This document shows, piece after piece, positions 14,231-22,941 of a stretch of DNA of 23,128 bases. The notes under the pieces were generated by a model that was not told where the DNA came from, did no database searches, and saw only the letters and a program-made list of their open reading frames with translations. Location of the stretch: positions 1 through 23,128 of the forward strand of contig QMPN01000020.1 in assembly GCA_003648575.1 (NCBI GenBank), in the 5' to 3' direction. Source of the stretch: Bacteroidota bacterium (lineage in GTDB: Bacteria; Bacteroidota; Bacteroidia; Bacteroidales; B18-G4). The translations under genes were made by a program, and so were the position numbers. Position 1 is the stretch's first letter, and the number at the start of each line of letters is the position of its first letter.

Positions 14231-16609
14231 TTACTCGTTATTAAGTGTCTTCACGGGGCTGGTTCTCATTGCCTTTAATAGGTGATATGCTATTGTGAGC
14301 ATAATAATAGTAATGGTGATCAGTAATCCGTAACCAAAAAACAGGAAATCTATATTAACCCTGTAAGTGAAGTTCTCCAGCCAGTTGTGCATTAAAACCC
14401 ATGCGATCGGCCAAATGATGATGTTTGCCAGCACTCCCAACTTCAGAAAGCTGGACGACAAGTTTAAAATGAGATCATTAGCCCCTGCTCCCAATACCTT
14501 TCTTATTGCAATTTCATGGGTTCTTTTTTCTATTGTGAAAGCAGCAAGTCCAAATAATCCAAGGCAGGAAATAAAAATGGCGAGAAAAGTAAAAGTAGCG
14601 AATAAGATCTCTTTTCTTTGTTCATCAATATAGAGGTCATTAAGTTCTTGTGACAGGGATTCATATTCGAAAGGAAACTCCGGGTTATAGTATTCCCATA
14701 CTTCGCTGAGCTTTGCTATTGCTCGTTTTTCAGCATTGGGTTCATGTCGTACGATAAGGTAATTAAAATAGTCCCCTGTTCTAAACACCAATGGTTCAAT
14801 CACTTCGCGAAGTGATTTGAAGTGAAAGTCTTCAATTACACCTATAATAATTCCTCGTTGTTCTCCTTGTTGGAACCATTTCCCAACAGGATTTTTCATT
14901 CCCATATGCAGGGCTGCCGATTCATTGATCACATAGTTAGTAGAATCAGTTGTGTTCTCAAACCAGCGCCCTTCTTTGATAGTGAGCTGCATGGTTTGCT
15001 GAAAATCAAAACTTGTTGTATAGAAATACAAGAACTTTTCATCTGCTTCTTCTTTACCTTCCCAACTGGTATTTCCCCATAAATGAATTGTGGTTGTGGG
15101 AATATCGGAAGAGATACTTACATTGTTTATGGCAGGATCGGAAAGTAACATATTCTTCAATCCCTGGTAGTCTTCAAGAAGGTCTGCTCTGTCGGGAACA
15201 TAGAGTAGGTTGTTTCTGTCAAAACCAAGGTCTTTTGTGCTTACAAGATTTAGCTGATCCCTCACCACCAGTGTGGCGATGATGAGCATGACCGAAATGC
15301 TGATCTGTATAATGAACAGAAGCTTTCTGATTCCGGTGGCTCCTCCTTTTTTGGAGTAATTACCTTTCAGGACTGAGGCCGGTTGAAATGATGAAAGATA
15401 AAATGCTGGATAAACACCCGCTATGACCCCGGTGATGCTCACTATAATAATAAATAGGAGAAAATTCCATGTTGTAAATGATTGAAATAGCGTGAGATTC
15501 TTGCCTGTGAATTCATTGAATTCAGGTAAAAAGAGCTCGACAATAAGCAATGAAATGGCCAATGCGATCAAGGAGTAGAGAACAGTTTCTCCAATAAACT
15601 GCCTGATAAGCTGTATCCGGGTAGCACCAGATACTTTCCTCAACCCTACTTCCTTTGCTCTTCCTGCTGCTTTAGCTGTTGTTAAATTGATAAAGTTAAT
15701 ACAGGCAATGAGCAAAATGAAAAATGCAATGACGATGAAATAATAAACATCATTGTTGATCTCGGATTCCGAATCGGCAAGGTCGATATCCATGTTTGAT
15801 TTTAGATGTATGTCGGTAAGAGCCTGTAGGTAGAAGCCAACTGAAATGTCTTCGCCCATGAGCTCTATCATAAGGTCATTAATTTTCTTGCCAACGGTAT
15901 CGATGTTTGCACCTTCTTTAAGTACAAAATAGTTATTGAAATAGAAGTTACCCCAACCTGTAGTAGCACCTCGTTTTTCCAAGATCTCAAACGGAATTAC
16001 AAAATCAAACTTTAAATGAGAATTCTCAGGTACATTCTCGCAAACGCCGATGATCACAAAATTTACATCATTGAAAAATCGCAGCGTATGGCCTATGGGA
16101 TTCTTGTCGCCAAAGTATTTCTCGGCAATGGATTCGCTTATTACAACTGAATAAGGATCCATCATTAATTGCTCAGGGTCACCTTGCTTGAGTTTGAATG
16201 TGAATACATCAAAGAAATTAGAGTCGACAAAAACCCTCCTGCTTTCATAATAGGACCTTAAACTTTGTGTGCTATCATCTGGATCTATAGTGACCAGCAT
16301 ATTATCGGCATAAGGCCTGAAAGTTGTATAATTGATAATTTCCGGGATGTTCTCTTTGATGTATTTCCCGGCAGGTGCCGGGCCCACTGCAGCTTTAAAA
16401 GGCTTCCCTCCCTGATCCGTGTAAGTAATGAGTCGGCAAATTCTCGTGGCGTCCTCATGAAAGCGGTCATAACTTAATTCATCTCTTATCCAGAGCATAA
16501 TCAGGATGAATGCAGCCATCCCAATGCTTAGTCCAACGATGTTGATAATAGAGAAAAGTTTGTTTCTTGTAAAATTTCGAAAGCTAATCTTAAGGAAATT
16601 TCTTACCAT
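14231..16609 (-). CDS. FtsX/MacB-type ABC transporter permease (copy C)
   Basis: A 792-residue membrane protein with two MacB/FtsX modules, the layout common in Bacteroidota. TM1 (about 20-42) follows the RNKLFSIINIVGLSIG start. A large periplasmic MacB_PCD-like region follows, then an FtsX core beginning near RAKEVGLRKVSGATRIQ and three or four helices, a second periplasmic region, and a C-terminal FtsX core starting KRTHEIAIRKVLGAG. It ends in RTSPVKTLNNE. Such permeases pair with a LolD/MacB ATPase to extract or export lipoproteins, peptides or drugs by mechanotransmission. It is the last gene of the minus-strand array, and the ATPase is the gene at 19266. The spacer upstream holds a deletion remnant of another permease. 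The substrate is unknown. Confidence 0.9.
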   Translation of the reverse strand: MVRNFLKISFRNFTRNKLFSIINIVGLSIGMAAFILIMLWIRDELSYDRFHEDATRICRLITYTDQGGKPFKAAVGPAPAGKYIKENIPEIINYTTFRPYADNMLVTIDPDDSTQSLRSYYESRRVFVDSNFFDVFTFKLKQGDPEQLMMDPYSVVISESIAEKYFGDKNPIGHTLRFFNDVNFVIIGVCENVPENSHLKFDFVIPFEILEKRGATTGWGNFYFNNYFVLKEGANIDTVGKKINDLMIELMGEDISVGFYLQALTDIHLKSNMDIDLADSESEINNDVYYFIVIAFFILLIACINFINLTTAKAAGRAKEVGLRKVSGATRIQLIRQFIGETVLYSLIALAISLLIVELFLPEFNEFTGKNLTLFQSFTTWNFLLFIIIVSITGVIAGVYPAFYLSSFQPASVLKGNYSKKGGATGIRKLLFIIQISISVMLIIATLVVRDQLNLVSTKDLGFDRNNLLYVPDRADLLEDYQGLKNMLLSDPAINNVSISSDIPTTTIHLWGNTSWEGKEEADEKFLYFYTTSFDFQQTMQLTIKEGRWFENTTDSTNYVINESAALHMGMKNPVGKWFQQGEQRGIIIGVIEDFHFKSLREVIEPLVFRTGDYFNYLIVRHEPNAEKRAIAKLSEVWEYYNPEFPFEYESLSQELNDLYIDEQRKEILFATFTFLAIFISCLGLFGLAAFTIEKRTHEIAIRKVLGAGANDLILNLSSSFLKLGVLANIIIWPIAWVLMHNWLENFTYRVNIDFLFFGYGLLITITIIMLTIAYHLLKAMRTSPVKTLNNE

Positions 16610-16647
16610 AGTTTGGATGTATCTACGAACTATTAATTTATGAATTA

Positions 16648-16767
16648 TTACTCATGCTTAAGAATATCCGCTGGATTGCTTCTGGCCAGGCCCAGGATGT
16701 TGATTATGGAAAAAAGTTTGTTTCGGAACAAATTCCGAATGGCAATGACGAGATAATTTCTAAACAT
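16648..16767 (-). pseudogene. In-frame internal-deletion remnant of a fourth FtsX permease
   Basis: An intact 39-codon minus-strand ORF with an ATG at 16767-16765 and TAA at 16650-16648. Its first ~28 residues (starting MFRNYLVIAIRNLFRNKLFS, then IINILGLA) match the N-termini of the neighbouring permeases. Its last 11 (RSNPADILKHE) match their C-termini, such as RTNPADTLKYE and SSNPVDAIKYE. About 750 residues of a normal permease are missing between them, and the frame is preserved. It sits exactly where a fourth tandem permease would be. A deletion between short matches is the simplest origin. Expression as a micropeptide is possible but unsupported. Confidence 0.85.
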
Positions 16768-16792
16768 TAGCTGCAAAAAAAATAAAATAATT

Positions 16793-16820
16793 CAACACTC
16801 AACACTCAAAACCCAACACT
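16793..16820. repeat. Four tandem heptamers (CAACACT type)
   Basis: CAACACT, CAACACT, CAAAACC and CAACACT run contiguously and abut the stop codon of permease B. They belong to the window-wide heptamer pattern and separate the permease from the deletion remnant. Confidence 0.8.
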
Positions 16821-19241
16821 TTATTCATACTTGATCGCATCCACCGGATTTGACGATGCTGCCCTCAGGATATGGAAGCTGATACTGAGCATACCCACTG
16901 CGAGTGCCATCACTCCGCCAAGGATAAAGGCAAATACTCCGATCTGGATATGGAATGCAAAGTTTTGCAGCCACAGATCAAGTACATACCATGATACCGG
17001 AATAGCCAGCACAAAGGCAATCACAATTAGTATTGCGAAGTCGCGGTATAGCAGGTTCACGATATTGGGCATAGTGGCACCGAGCACCTTTCTGATGCCG
17101 ATCTCCTTCGTACGCTGCTCAGCGATGAATGATGATAAGCCTAATAATCCCAAAAGGGCTATGAAGATCGTTAAGAAGGTCGCAATACTGAAGATGATCC
17201 CCAGGTTCTTTTCGGCAATATACATTTCATCCCATGTTTCTTCAAGAAACCTGTAATCGAATGGCCGGTTTGCACCGAAATCGTTCCACTTTTCCTCAAT
17301 AAAATCAATTGTATTCTGCATATTCTCGCCACTGATACGGATACTCAGATGGACCTTTCTGAACTCTGCAGGAAACATCATCTGCTGCTGTACATTGTTA
17401 TGCAGGGATTTGAAATGATAATCTTCAATCACTCCGATCACTTTCATGATCCTCCCTTCTTCACCATCAAGGCCAAATCCCCAGTTAACTTTTTTTCCAA
17501 TGGGATTGTCATCCCATCCGTAGGCCTTTACCAATGCTTCATTTACCACTACGGCAGCTGAATCATCAGTACCCATACTTTCATCAAAAAATCTTCCTTC
17601 CTTCAAGGTGATACCATAAACATCAATATAGTGATAGTCGACAATTGTAATAATACTGGATTCATCTATCCATCCCGAATCCTTTTCCATCCTTACCACC
17701 TGTATCCAGGTGTTTGCCCCCGGAACGCCAATTGAATTTGTTACACCCAGGATATCCGGATTCTGGAGCAACTCTTCTCTGAACATCTCGGCCTTCGCCC
17801 TTAAAGAAGTGTCTTGCAATTCGAGGATCATCATATTGTCCATTTCAAATCCCAGGTCCTTGTTTTTAAGGAAGCTGAGTTGTTGTGCAACAATAATGGC
17901 TCCAATGATCATGGAAGTTGCAATGAAAAACTGGAAAACCACCAGGATTTTCCTGAGAATTCCGCTTCCTCCTGTTTTTGCAACCGTGCCTTTGACTACG
18001 GTTACGGGATTAAAGGATGAAAGGTAAAATGCAGGATAACTACCTGAAATGAGCCCGATAATTGTTGCCACCACAATCATCACAAGGGTGAAGCCCGGGT
18101 TTATAAAAATATCAGGGTTCACACTTTTGCCTGATACGAGATTAAATTCTGGCAGCAATAGGTAAACGAATAAGGCTGCTATAACGAGGGATATATAACT
18201 TAATAGCAATGATTCTCCGAGAAATTGCCCAATTAGCTGACCTTTTTGTGCACCGGCCACCTTTCTGATCCCTACTTCCCTGGCCCTCTTGGTTGATCGG
18301 GCTGTGGCCATATTCATATAGTTGATGGCCGCGATGAGTAGAATAAACAGGGCAACAGCAATGAAAATGTATATAAATGCCCTGTTCCCTTTAGGAAAGT
18401 CTGATCCAACATGCTCAGAAAAGTGCTGATCAGCCAATGGTGTCGACATCAGGTCATAACTGGCGTTGATTTGGTCGCCGATGTCTTTCATGTATTTCTC
18501 GTAAAACTCCGGAAACTTGTCATGAATAGACTGCATCTCACTGTTCTCATTCAGCATGATGTAGGTATACACTCCGATATTCCAGAATCTGCCGGGTTCC
18601 ATGCTGTTAAACTCTTCTTCTCCAGCTTCCGCAGCCAGGGTAGTCCCTGATATTAATGCATCAAAGCGGAGGTGTGAGTTCGACGGCACATCTTCCATTA
18701 CTCCGGTAACCTTGAACTGCCTGCCTGTGCCTTGTTCAAGGATCAGGCCCATCGGATCTTCATCGCCAAAGTACTTTTCAGCGATCGACTTTGTAAGGAC
18801 GATGGAGAGGGGCTCCACAAGGCATTTTCCCGGATCGCCCACGATCAGCTTGTGTGTGAATACCTGGAAGAAAGTTGAGTCAGTATAATAAATGTCTTCT
18901 TCATATGACTCCTTCTCATTATACCTGAAAAGTGAATTCCCGGCTCCGAATATTCTGTTCACGGCAATAATTTCGGGATACTCCAGCATTAGCGCCGGAC
19001 CCATGGGCACCGGTACAATAGCAAACAATTCATTCTTTCCTGCAATGGTAAAGTTTGACTCCAGCCGGTGTATCTGTGAAGCATTTTCATGATAGGCATC
19101 ATATGACATTTCATCGTTGATGTGTAGATACAAAAAAATGAAGGCCGTTAGTCCAATAGATAAACCGAGGATATTCAGGAAGGAATAGAACTTGTTCTTC
19201 ACAATATTCCTGAAGGCACTCTTAATATAATTTTTGATCAT
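16821..19241 (-). CDS. FtsX/MacB-type ABC transporter permease (copy B)
   Basis: An 806-residue paralogue of copies A and C with the same double layout. It starts FRNIVKNKFYSFLNILGLS before TM1, and the first FtsX core carries RAREVGIRKVAGAQKGQ. The second core carries QRTKEIGIRKVLGATMPN, and the C-terminus is SSNPVDAIKYE. About eight membrane helices and two large periplasmic regions are expected. It begins 24 bases after the ATPase gene and is therefore the permease most tightly coupled to it. The ATPase likely serves this protein and perhaps the two flanking permeases as homo- or heterodimers. No periplasmic adaptor (MacA-type) gene is visible. The substrate is unknown. Confidence 0.9.
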   Translation of the reverse strand: MIKNYIKSAFRNIVKNKFYSFLNILGLSIGLTAFIFLYLHINDEMSYDAYHENASQIHRLESNFTIAGKNELFAIVPVPMGPALMLEYPEIIAVNRIFGAGNSLFRYNEKESYEEDIYYTDSTFFQVFTHKLIVGDPGKCLVEPLSIVLTKSIAEKYFGDEDPMGLILEQGTGRQFKVTGVMEDVPSNSHLRFDALISGTTLAAEAGEEEFNSMEPGRFWNIGVYTYIMLNENSEMQSIHDKFPEFYEKYMKDIGDQINASYDLMSTPLADQHFSEHVGSDFPKGNRAFIYIFIAVALFILLIAAINYMNMATARSTKRAREVGIRKVAGAQKGQLIGQFLGESLLLSYISLVIAALFVYLLLPEFNLVSGKSVNPDIFINPGFTLVMIVVATIIGLISGSYPAFYLSSFNPVTVVKGTVAKTGGSGILRKILVVFQFFIATSMIIGAIIVAQQLSFLKNKDLGFEMDNMMILELQDTSLRAKAEMFREELLQNPDILGVTNSIGVPGANTWIQVVRMEKDSGWIDESSIITIVDYHYIDVYGITLKEGRFFDESMGTDDSAAVVVNEALVKAYGWDDNPIGKKVNWGFGLDGEEGRIMKVIGVIEDYHFKSLHNNVQQQMMFPAEFRKVHLSIRISGENMQNTIDFIEEKWNDFGANRPFDYRFLEETWDEMYIAEKNLGIIFSIATFLTIFIALLGLLGLSSFIAEQRTKEIGIRKVLGATMPNIVNLLYRDFAILIVIAFVLAIPVSWYVLDLWLQNFAFHIQIGVFAFILGGVMALAVGMLSISFHILRAASSNPVDAIKYE

Positions 19242-19265
19242 GGTTGGGTGGCTTTTGGGTTTATT

Positions 19266-19940
19266 TTACTTGATGTTCTCGGTGATGATCTGGCCGTCGA
19301 AAAGGCGGACAATACGTTGCGCATATTCTGCATCGCGTTGGGAGTGTGTAACGATGATGATGGTGGTTCCCTCTGCATTCAATGATTCGAGCAGATTCAT
19401 CACTTCCTCACCATTGACGGAGTCAAGGTTCCCTGTTGGCTCATCGGCCAGGATCAGGTGGGGGTTGGCAACTACTGCACGGGCCACGGCCACACGCTGT
19501 TGCTGTCCACCGGATAACTGCATGGGAAAGTGCTTCTTCCTGTGAAGGATCTGCATCTTTTCCAGTACCTCTTCAACGCGCTTTTTGCGCTGCGATGCCG
19601 GCATGCCCAGATAGATAAGCGGAAGTTCCACATTTTCATGTACGTTGAGTTCGTCGATCAGGTTAAAACTCTGGAATACGAATCCAATATTTTTCTTCCG
19701 TAGCTTGGCGCGCTGGCGTTCATTCATGCTGGCAACCTCCTTGTCGTTGAACAGATAACTTCCTCCACTCGGATTATCGAGCAGGCCGAGAATGTTCAGC
19801 AGGGTAGATTTCCCGCAGCCGGAAGGCCCCATAATAGCTACAAACTCTCCGGGTTTTACCCGAAAACTGACTTCATCCAGGGCTGTGGTTTCTACCTCGT
19901 CAGTCCTGAAGATCTTACTTAATTTTTCTGTTTTGATCAT
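19266..19940 (-). CDS. ABC transporter ATPase (LolD/MacB family)
   Basis: A 224-residue cytosolic ATP-binding subunit. Walker A GPSGCGKS is at 38-45, the Q-loop Gln at 90, signature LSGGQQQR at 142-149, Walker B LILADEP at 162-168, the D-loop NLDS just after, and the switch His199 in VTHSQ. The length and the MxxTEKLSKIF start match the LolD/MacB/FtsE class, which drives FtsX-type permeases. It lies between permease copies A and B, and a 63-base AT-rich spacer separates it from copy A, so a separate internal start of transcription is possible though no clear promoter was seen. It is the only ATPase in an array of three permeases and probably energises all of them. Confidence 0.95.
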   Translation of the reverse strand: MIKTEKLSKIFRTDEVETTALDEVSFRVKPGEFVAIMGPSGCGKSTLLNILGLLDNPSGGSYLFNDKEVASMNERQRAKLRKKNIGFVFQSFNLIDELNVHENVELPLIYLGMPASQRKKRVEEVLEKMQILHRKKHFPMQLSGGQQQRVAVARAVVANPHLILADEPTGNLDSVNGEEVMNLLESLNAEGTTIIIVTHSQRDAEYAQRIVRLFDGQIITENIK

Positions 19941-20003
19941 TGCTGTGATATTTAATTATAAATATTTAAAATATGACGATGTGTCCGTGTATTAGTTACA
20001 TAA

Positions 20004-22412
20004 TTATTCATACTTCAATGTGTCTGCCGGGTTTGTCCTCGATGCAAACCAGGCTTTGATAGCTGTGATGATCAATGCCAGGGCCATGGCTATGAGGGCA
20101 GCAACTAGGAACATCACCCAATTGAGGGAGGTTCGGTAAGCAAAGTGTGCCAGCCAGTCGGAGATCACCAGCCATGATACTACCCAGGCCAGGATGCTGG
20201 CAATGGTGATCAGCCAGAAAAATTCTAGCGACAGCAGCTTGATAATATGCAGTGATCCGGCTCCCATTACCTTTCTGATCCCGATCTCATGGGTGCGCTT
20301 TTCTGCCATGAATGATACCAGGCCAAAGATGCCCAGTCCGGCAATGATGAGGATGAGAATGGTGAAGATAAATGAGAGGGTGCTCAGGTTATTCTCATCA
20401 GCATAAAGTTTCTTTAATTCCTGGTCCAGGAAGGAGTATTCGAACGGACGTGTTGGAGCATAATTATTCCAAACCGTATTCACCAAATCAATGACTTCCT
20501 GTTCTTTCCCTGCCTGGTATTTGATGGCAACATATTTCAGGAACCACCTGATCTCGGGAGGGTTTTCCTTCATATTTAATACGAAAGGCCCGCTGGCTTC
20601 ATGCAGGGAGGTGACATGGAAATCATTGATCACTCCGATCACCCTTTCATCGCCATTTAGCGACCTGAACTTCTTGCCCAGGGCAGCTTCATTGCTTTCC
20701 CATCCCATATGTCTGACCATAGCTTCATTGATCAGTATCCCTGTGGCGGGATCGGAGGTGTTGGTTTCCTGATAATCCCTTCCCGCCAGGGTCTTGATTC
20801 CGAAGGTATTCAGGAAATTCCACTGAACAACCAGTGCCGGATAGAATTGCCACTGATCTTCGGGAAAGCCTTCAGGCCTGAACTCATGCGTGTTGTGGGC
20901 AGCTCCAAAGATATCGTCCATGGCGGTGACATTCAGTATCTTTGAGTCCTGCATCAATTCTTTGCTGAAAGCCTCATAGCTTCTGGCGATGGGAGTGCGG
21001 TTTATCGGCACCACCATGATGTTTTCCTTGTTGAAACCCAAACTGGCATTCTTCAGGTAGTTTAGCTGGTTGAAGATCACCATGGTGCCGATGATCAGGC
21101 TGATCGATATGGTAAACTGGAGAACGACCAACAACTTTCTGGAAAAGCCACTGTTCCTGCCAAGCCCACGGTCGCCGTTCAACACATTCAGAGGCTTGAA
21201 GGCCGAAAGGTAGAAAGCAGGGTAGATGCCTGCAAAGAATCCTGTTAGCAAACCCAGTAGGACCAATGCAACAATATTTATGGGTTGCAGCAGTATGGAT
21301 AATTCAAAATTCTTACCCGTAAAGGTATTGAAGGCCGGGATCGTTAATTCTACCACGATGATGGCCAGCAGGAGAGAGATGTAGGTCAGGATAAATGATT
21401 CGCCCATAAACTGTGAGATCAGCCTGTACCTCGAAACTCCAATGGTTTTCTTGATCCCGATCTCACGTGCCCGGTTTCCTGAGGTGGCGGTGGACAAATT
21501 CATAAAGTTGATGGCCGCTATTAGCAGAAGGAAGAGCGCAATTGATGTAAGAATATATATGTATGAACGGTTGCTGTTCTGCTCGATCTCATAGTCCAGC
21601 CTTGATTCAAGATGTATGCTGGTGAGCGACTGCAGGTATAAGGTCACATTGTCTTTTTCGGCATCGTAGAAATACTTTTCTACAAATCCCGCAAACTCTT
21701 TTTCGAGCATATCGGGTGTGGCTCCTTTAGCCAGCAGCATATAGGTCCAGCATGGATTCCAGACCCAGGTCTGGGGAAGCCGGCCACCATAGGCTGCTTT
21801 CACCGATGACATAGACCCTATGAAATCGAAAATATAATGCGATTGTGTGGGAACATCCTCGATGACACCACTGACCTTGAGCGGAGCAACCTCTTCAAAC
21901 TTCAGGATCTCACCCATGGGGTCTTCGTCTCCGAAATACTTCACGGCCATCGACTTAGTGATGACCACGGCATTGATCTCATCCAGGGCAGTGGCAGGGT
22001 CACCCTGAATAAATTTATGCTTGAAGATCTCGAAAAAGGTCGAATCGGCAAAGAAGAACCTTCGTTCATTATATTTATGCTCACCGTATTCTACCAGGCT
22101 ACGCGGAGCCTGGAAGTTGTATAGCCGGCAGATATTCTCTACCAGGCCGGGGAAATCATTTTTCAGGGTAAAAGCCACAGGAAAAGGCAAACTTGCGGAG
22201 TTCTCTCCAACGCCTTCAAAATCGTATAGTTGTGCAATTCGATATATGTCGTCGGAGCGCTCATGGTAGCGGTCGTAGCCCAGCTCATCCATCACATAGA
22301 TCATGATCAGGATGAAACTGGATATACCAATGGCCAGCCCGATGACATTTATCAGCGAATAAGTCCTTCGCTTGATAAGGTATCTGATGGCTGTCCTGAA
22401 AAAATGAAGCAT
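20004..22412 (-). CDS. FtsX/MacB-type ABC transporter permease (copy A)
   Basis: An 802-residue inner-membrane permease with TM1 at about 20-42 after KRRTYSLINVIGLAIG, then a MacB_PCD-like periplasmic region. The first FtsX core has RAREIGIKKTIGVSRYR, with about four helices around 285-450. A second periplasmic region follows, and the last core has KRTHEIGIRKVMGAGS. It ends RTNPADTLKYE, very close to the end of the deletion remnant at 16648. It is the first of the three permeases in transcription order and begins 15 bases after the NTF2-like gene, suggesting coupling. It likely partners with the downstream ATPase. The substrate is unknown. Confidence 0.9.
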   Translation of the reverse strand: MLHFFRTAIRYLIKRRTYSLINVIGLAIGISSFILIMIYVMDELGYDRYHERSDDIYRIAQLYDFEGVGENSASLPFPVAFTLKNDFPGLVENICRLYNFQAPRSLVEYGEHKYNERRFFFADSTFFEIFKHKFIQGDPATALDEINAVVITKSMAVKYFGDEDPMGEILKFEEVAPLKVSGVIEDVPTQSHYIFDFIGSMSSVKAAYGGRLPQTWVWNPCWTYMLLAKGATPDMLEKEFAGFVEKYFYDAEKDNVTLYLQSLTSIHLESRLDYEIEQNSNRSYIYILTSIALFLLLIAAINFMNLSTATSGNRAREIGIKKTIGVSRYRLISQFMGESFILTYISLLLAIIVVELTIPAFNTFTGKNFELSILLQPINIVALVLLGLLTGFFAGIYPAFYLSAFKPLNVLNGDRGLGRNSGFSRKLLVVLQFTISISLIIGTMVIFNQLNYLKNASLGFNKENIMVVPINRTPIARSYEAFSKELMQDSKILNVTAMDDIFGAAHNTHEFRPEGFPEDQWQFYPALVVQWNFLNTFGIKTLAGRDYQETNTSDPATGILINEAMVRHMGWESNEAALGKKFRSLNGDERVIGVINDFHVTSLHEASGPFVLNMKENPPEIRWFLKYVAIKYQAGKEQEVIDLVNTVWNNYAPTRPFEYSFLDQELKKLYADENNLSTLSFIFTILILIIAGLGIFGLVSFMAEKRTHEIGIRKVMGAGSLHIIKLLSLEFFWLITIASILAWVVSWLVISDWLAHFAYRTSLNWVMFLVAALIAMALALIITAIKAWFASRTNPADTLKYE

Positions 22413-22427
22413 ATTCTATCGTTTGTT

Positions 22428-22880
22428 TTATTCGGGAATCTGAAAATATATCTTGCTGACGATCTTCCAGCCATCCACAAACTTATATAGCGAAAGATAA
22501 TCAGTATAGATCTTCTCGCCTGCTTTGCTCAGATGGATCTTGGCCACAGCAGCCGTTCCGGTGATGTCGATAAACTCGAACTCACAACTGGTGATCTCTT
22601 CTTTCGGAAGTGGATCGGGATTCTTGGCTTGCCCCATTTCTTCATATATAATCCAGTTGTAAATGGGGAACTTACTTACCATGTCGTTTTTAAAGACGAG
22701 GAGCTCGAAGCCCGGATGGAAACCCTCACGGGTGGCGTCGAGGTCGCCATTGTTCTGCAGTCCATCAACATAGGCAGTAAGGATCAGGTTCTTGATAGCA
22801 TCTTTGTCTTTTTCAACATCCTGGGCAAATACAAAAGCACATATGCTGAGGAGGAGAAATAATGTAAATAGTTTTTTCAT
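22428..22880 (-). CDS. Secreted NTF2-like protein (lumazine-binding-like/SnoaL-type)
   Basis: A 150-residue protein with a signal peptide: KK, a hydrophobic stretch LFTLFLLLSICAFVFA, and probable cleavage before Gln20. The mature part looks like a small cone-shaped NTF2-like domain. It has an initial helix with AYVDGLQNNGD, then FHPGFELLVF, then beta strands ending DYLSLYKFVDGWKIVSKIYF, a typical NTF2/SnoaL ending. Bacteroidota families called putative lumazine-binding have this pattern, but ligand binding is not established. It precedes permease A by 15 bases, so it is probably co-transcribed. It would be periplasmic and might serve the ABC system, or be unrelated. The start ATG at 22880 is supported by the signal peptide. 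Confidence 0.75.
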   Translation of the reverse strand: MKKLFTLFLLLSICAFVFAQDVEKDKDAIKNLILTAYVDGLQNNGDLDATREGFHPGFELLVFKNDMVSKFPIYNWIIYEEMGQAKNPDPLPKEEITSCEFEFIDITGTAAVAKIHLSKAGEKIYTDYLSLYKFVDGWKIVSKIYFQIPE

Positions 22881-22887
22881 CTTTTAA

Positions 22888-22922
22888 GGTTTTGAGTGTT
22901 AGGGATTGGGTTTTGAGTTATA
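22888..22922. repeat. Five tandem degenerate heptamers
   Basis: GGTTTTG, AGTGTTA, GGGATTG, GGTTTTG and AGTTATA run in one phase from 22888 to 22922. They lie in the 61-base spacer upstream of the NTF2-like gene. On the minus strand they resemble the AACACTC/AAAACCC units at 16793-16820. Confidence 0.7.
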
Positions 22923-22941
22923 CTAAATCTTGCTATTGATT

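Noticed and set aside
16648..16767. A genuine small membrane protein gene
   Set aside because: Both ends match the neighbouring permeases at their own termini, so an internal deletion explains it better than an independent gene.
19941..20003. Operator or promoter in the AT-rich spacer before the ATPase
   Set aside because: Only low-complexity AT stretches were seen; no TAnnTTTG box with a spaced TTG and no convincing palindrome.
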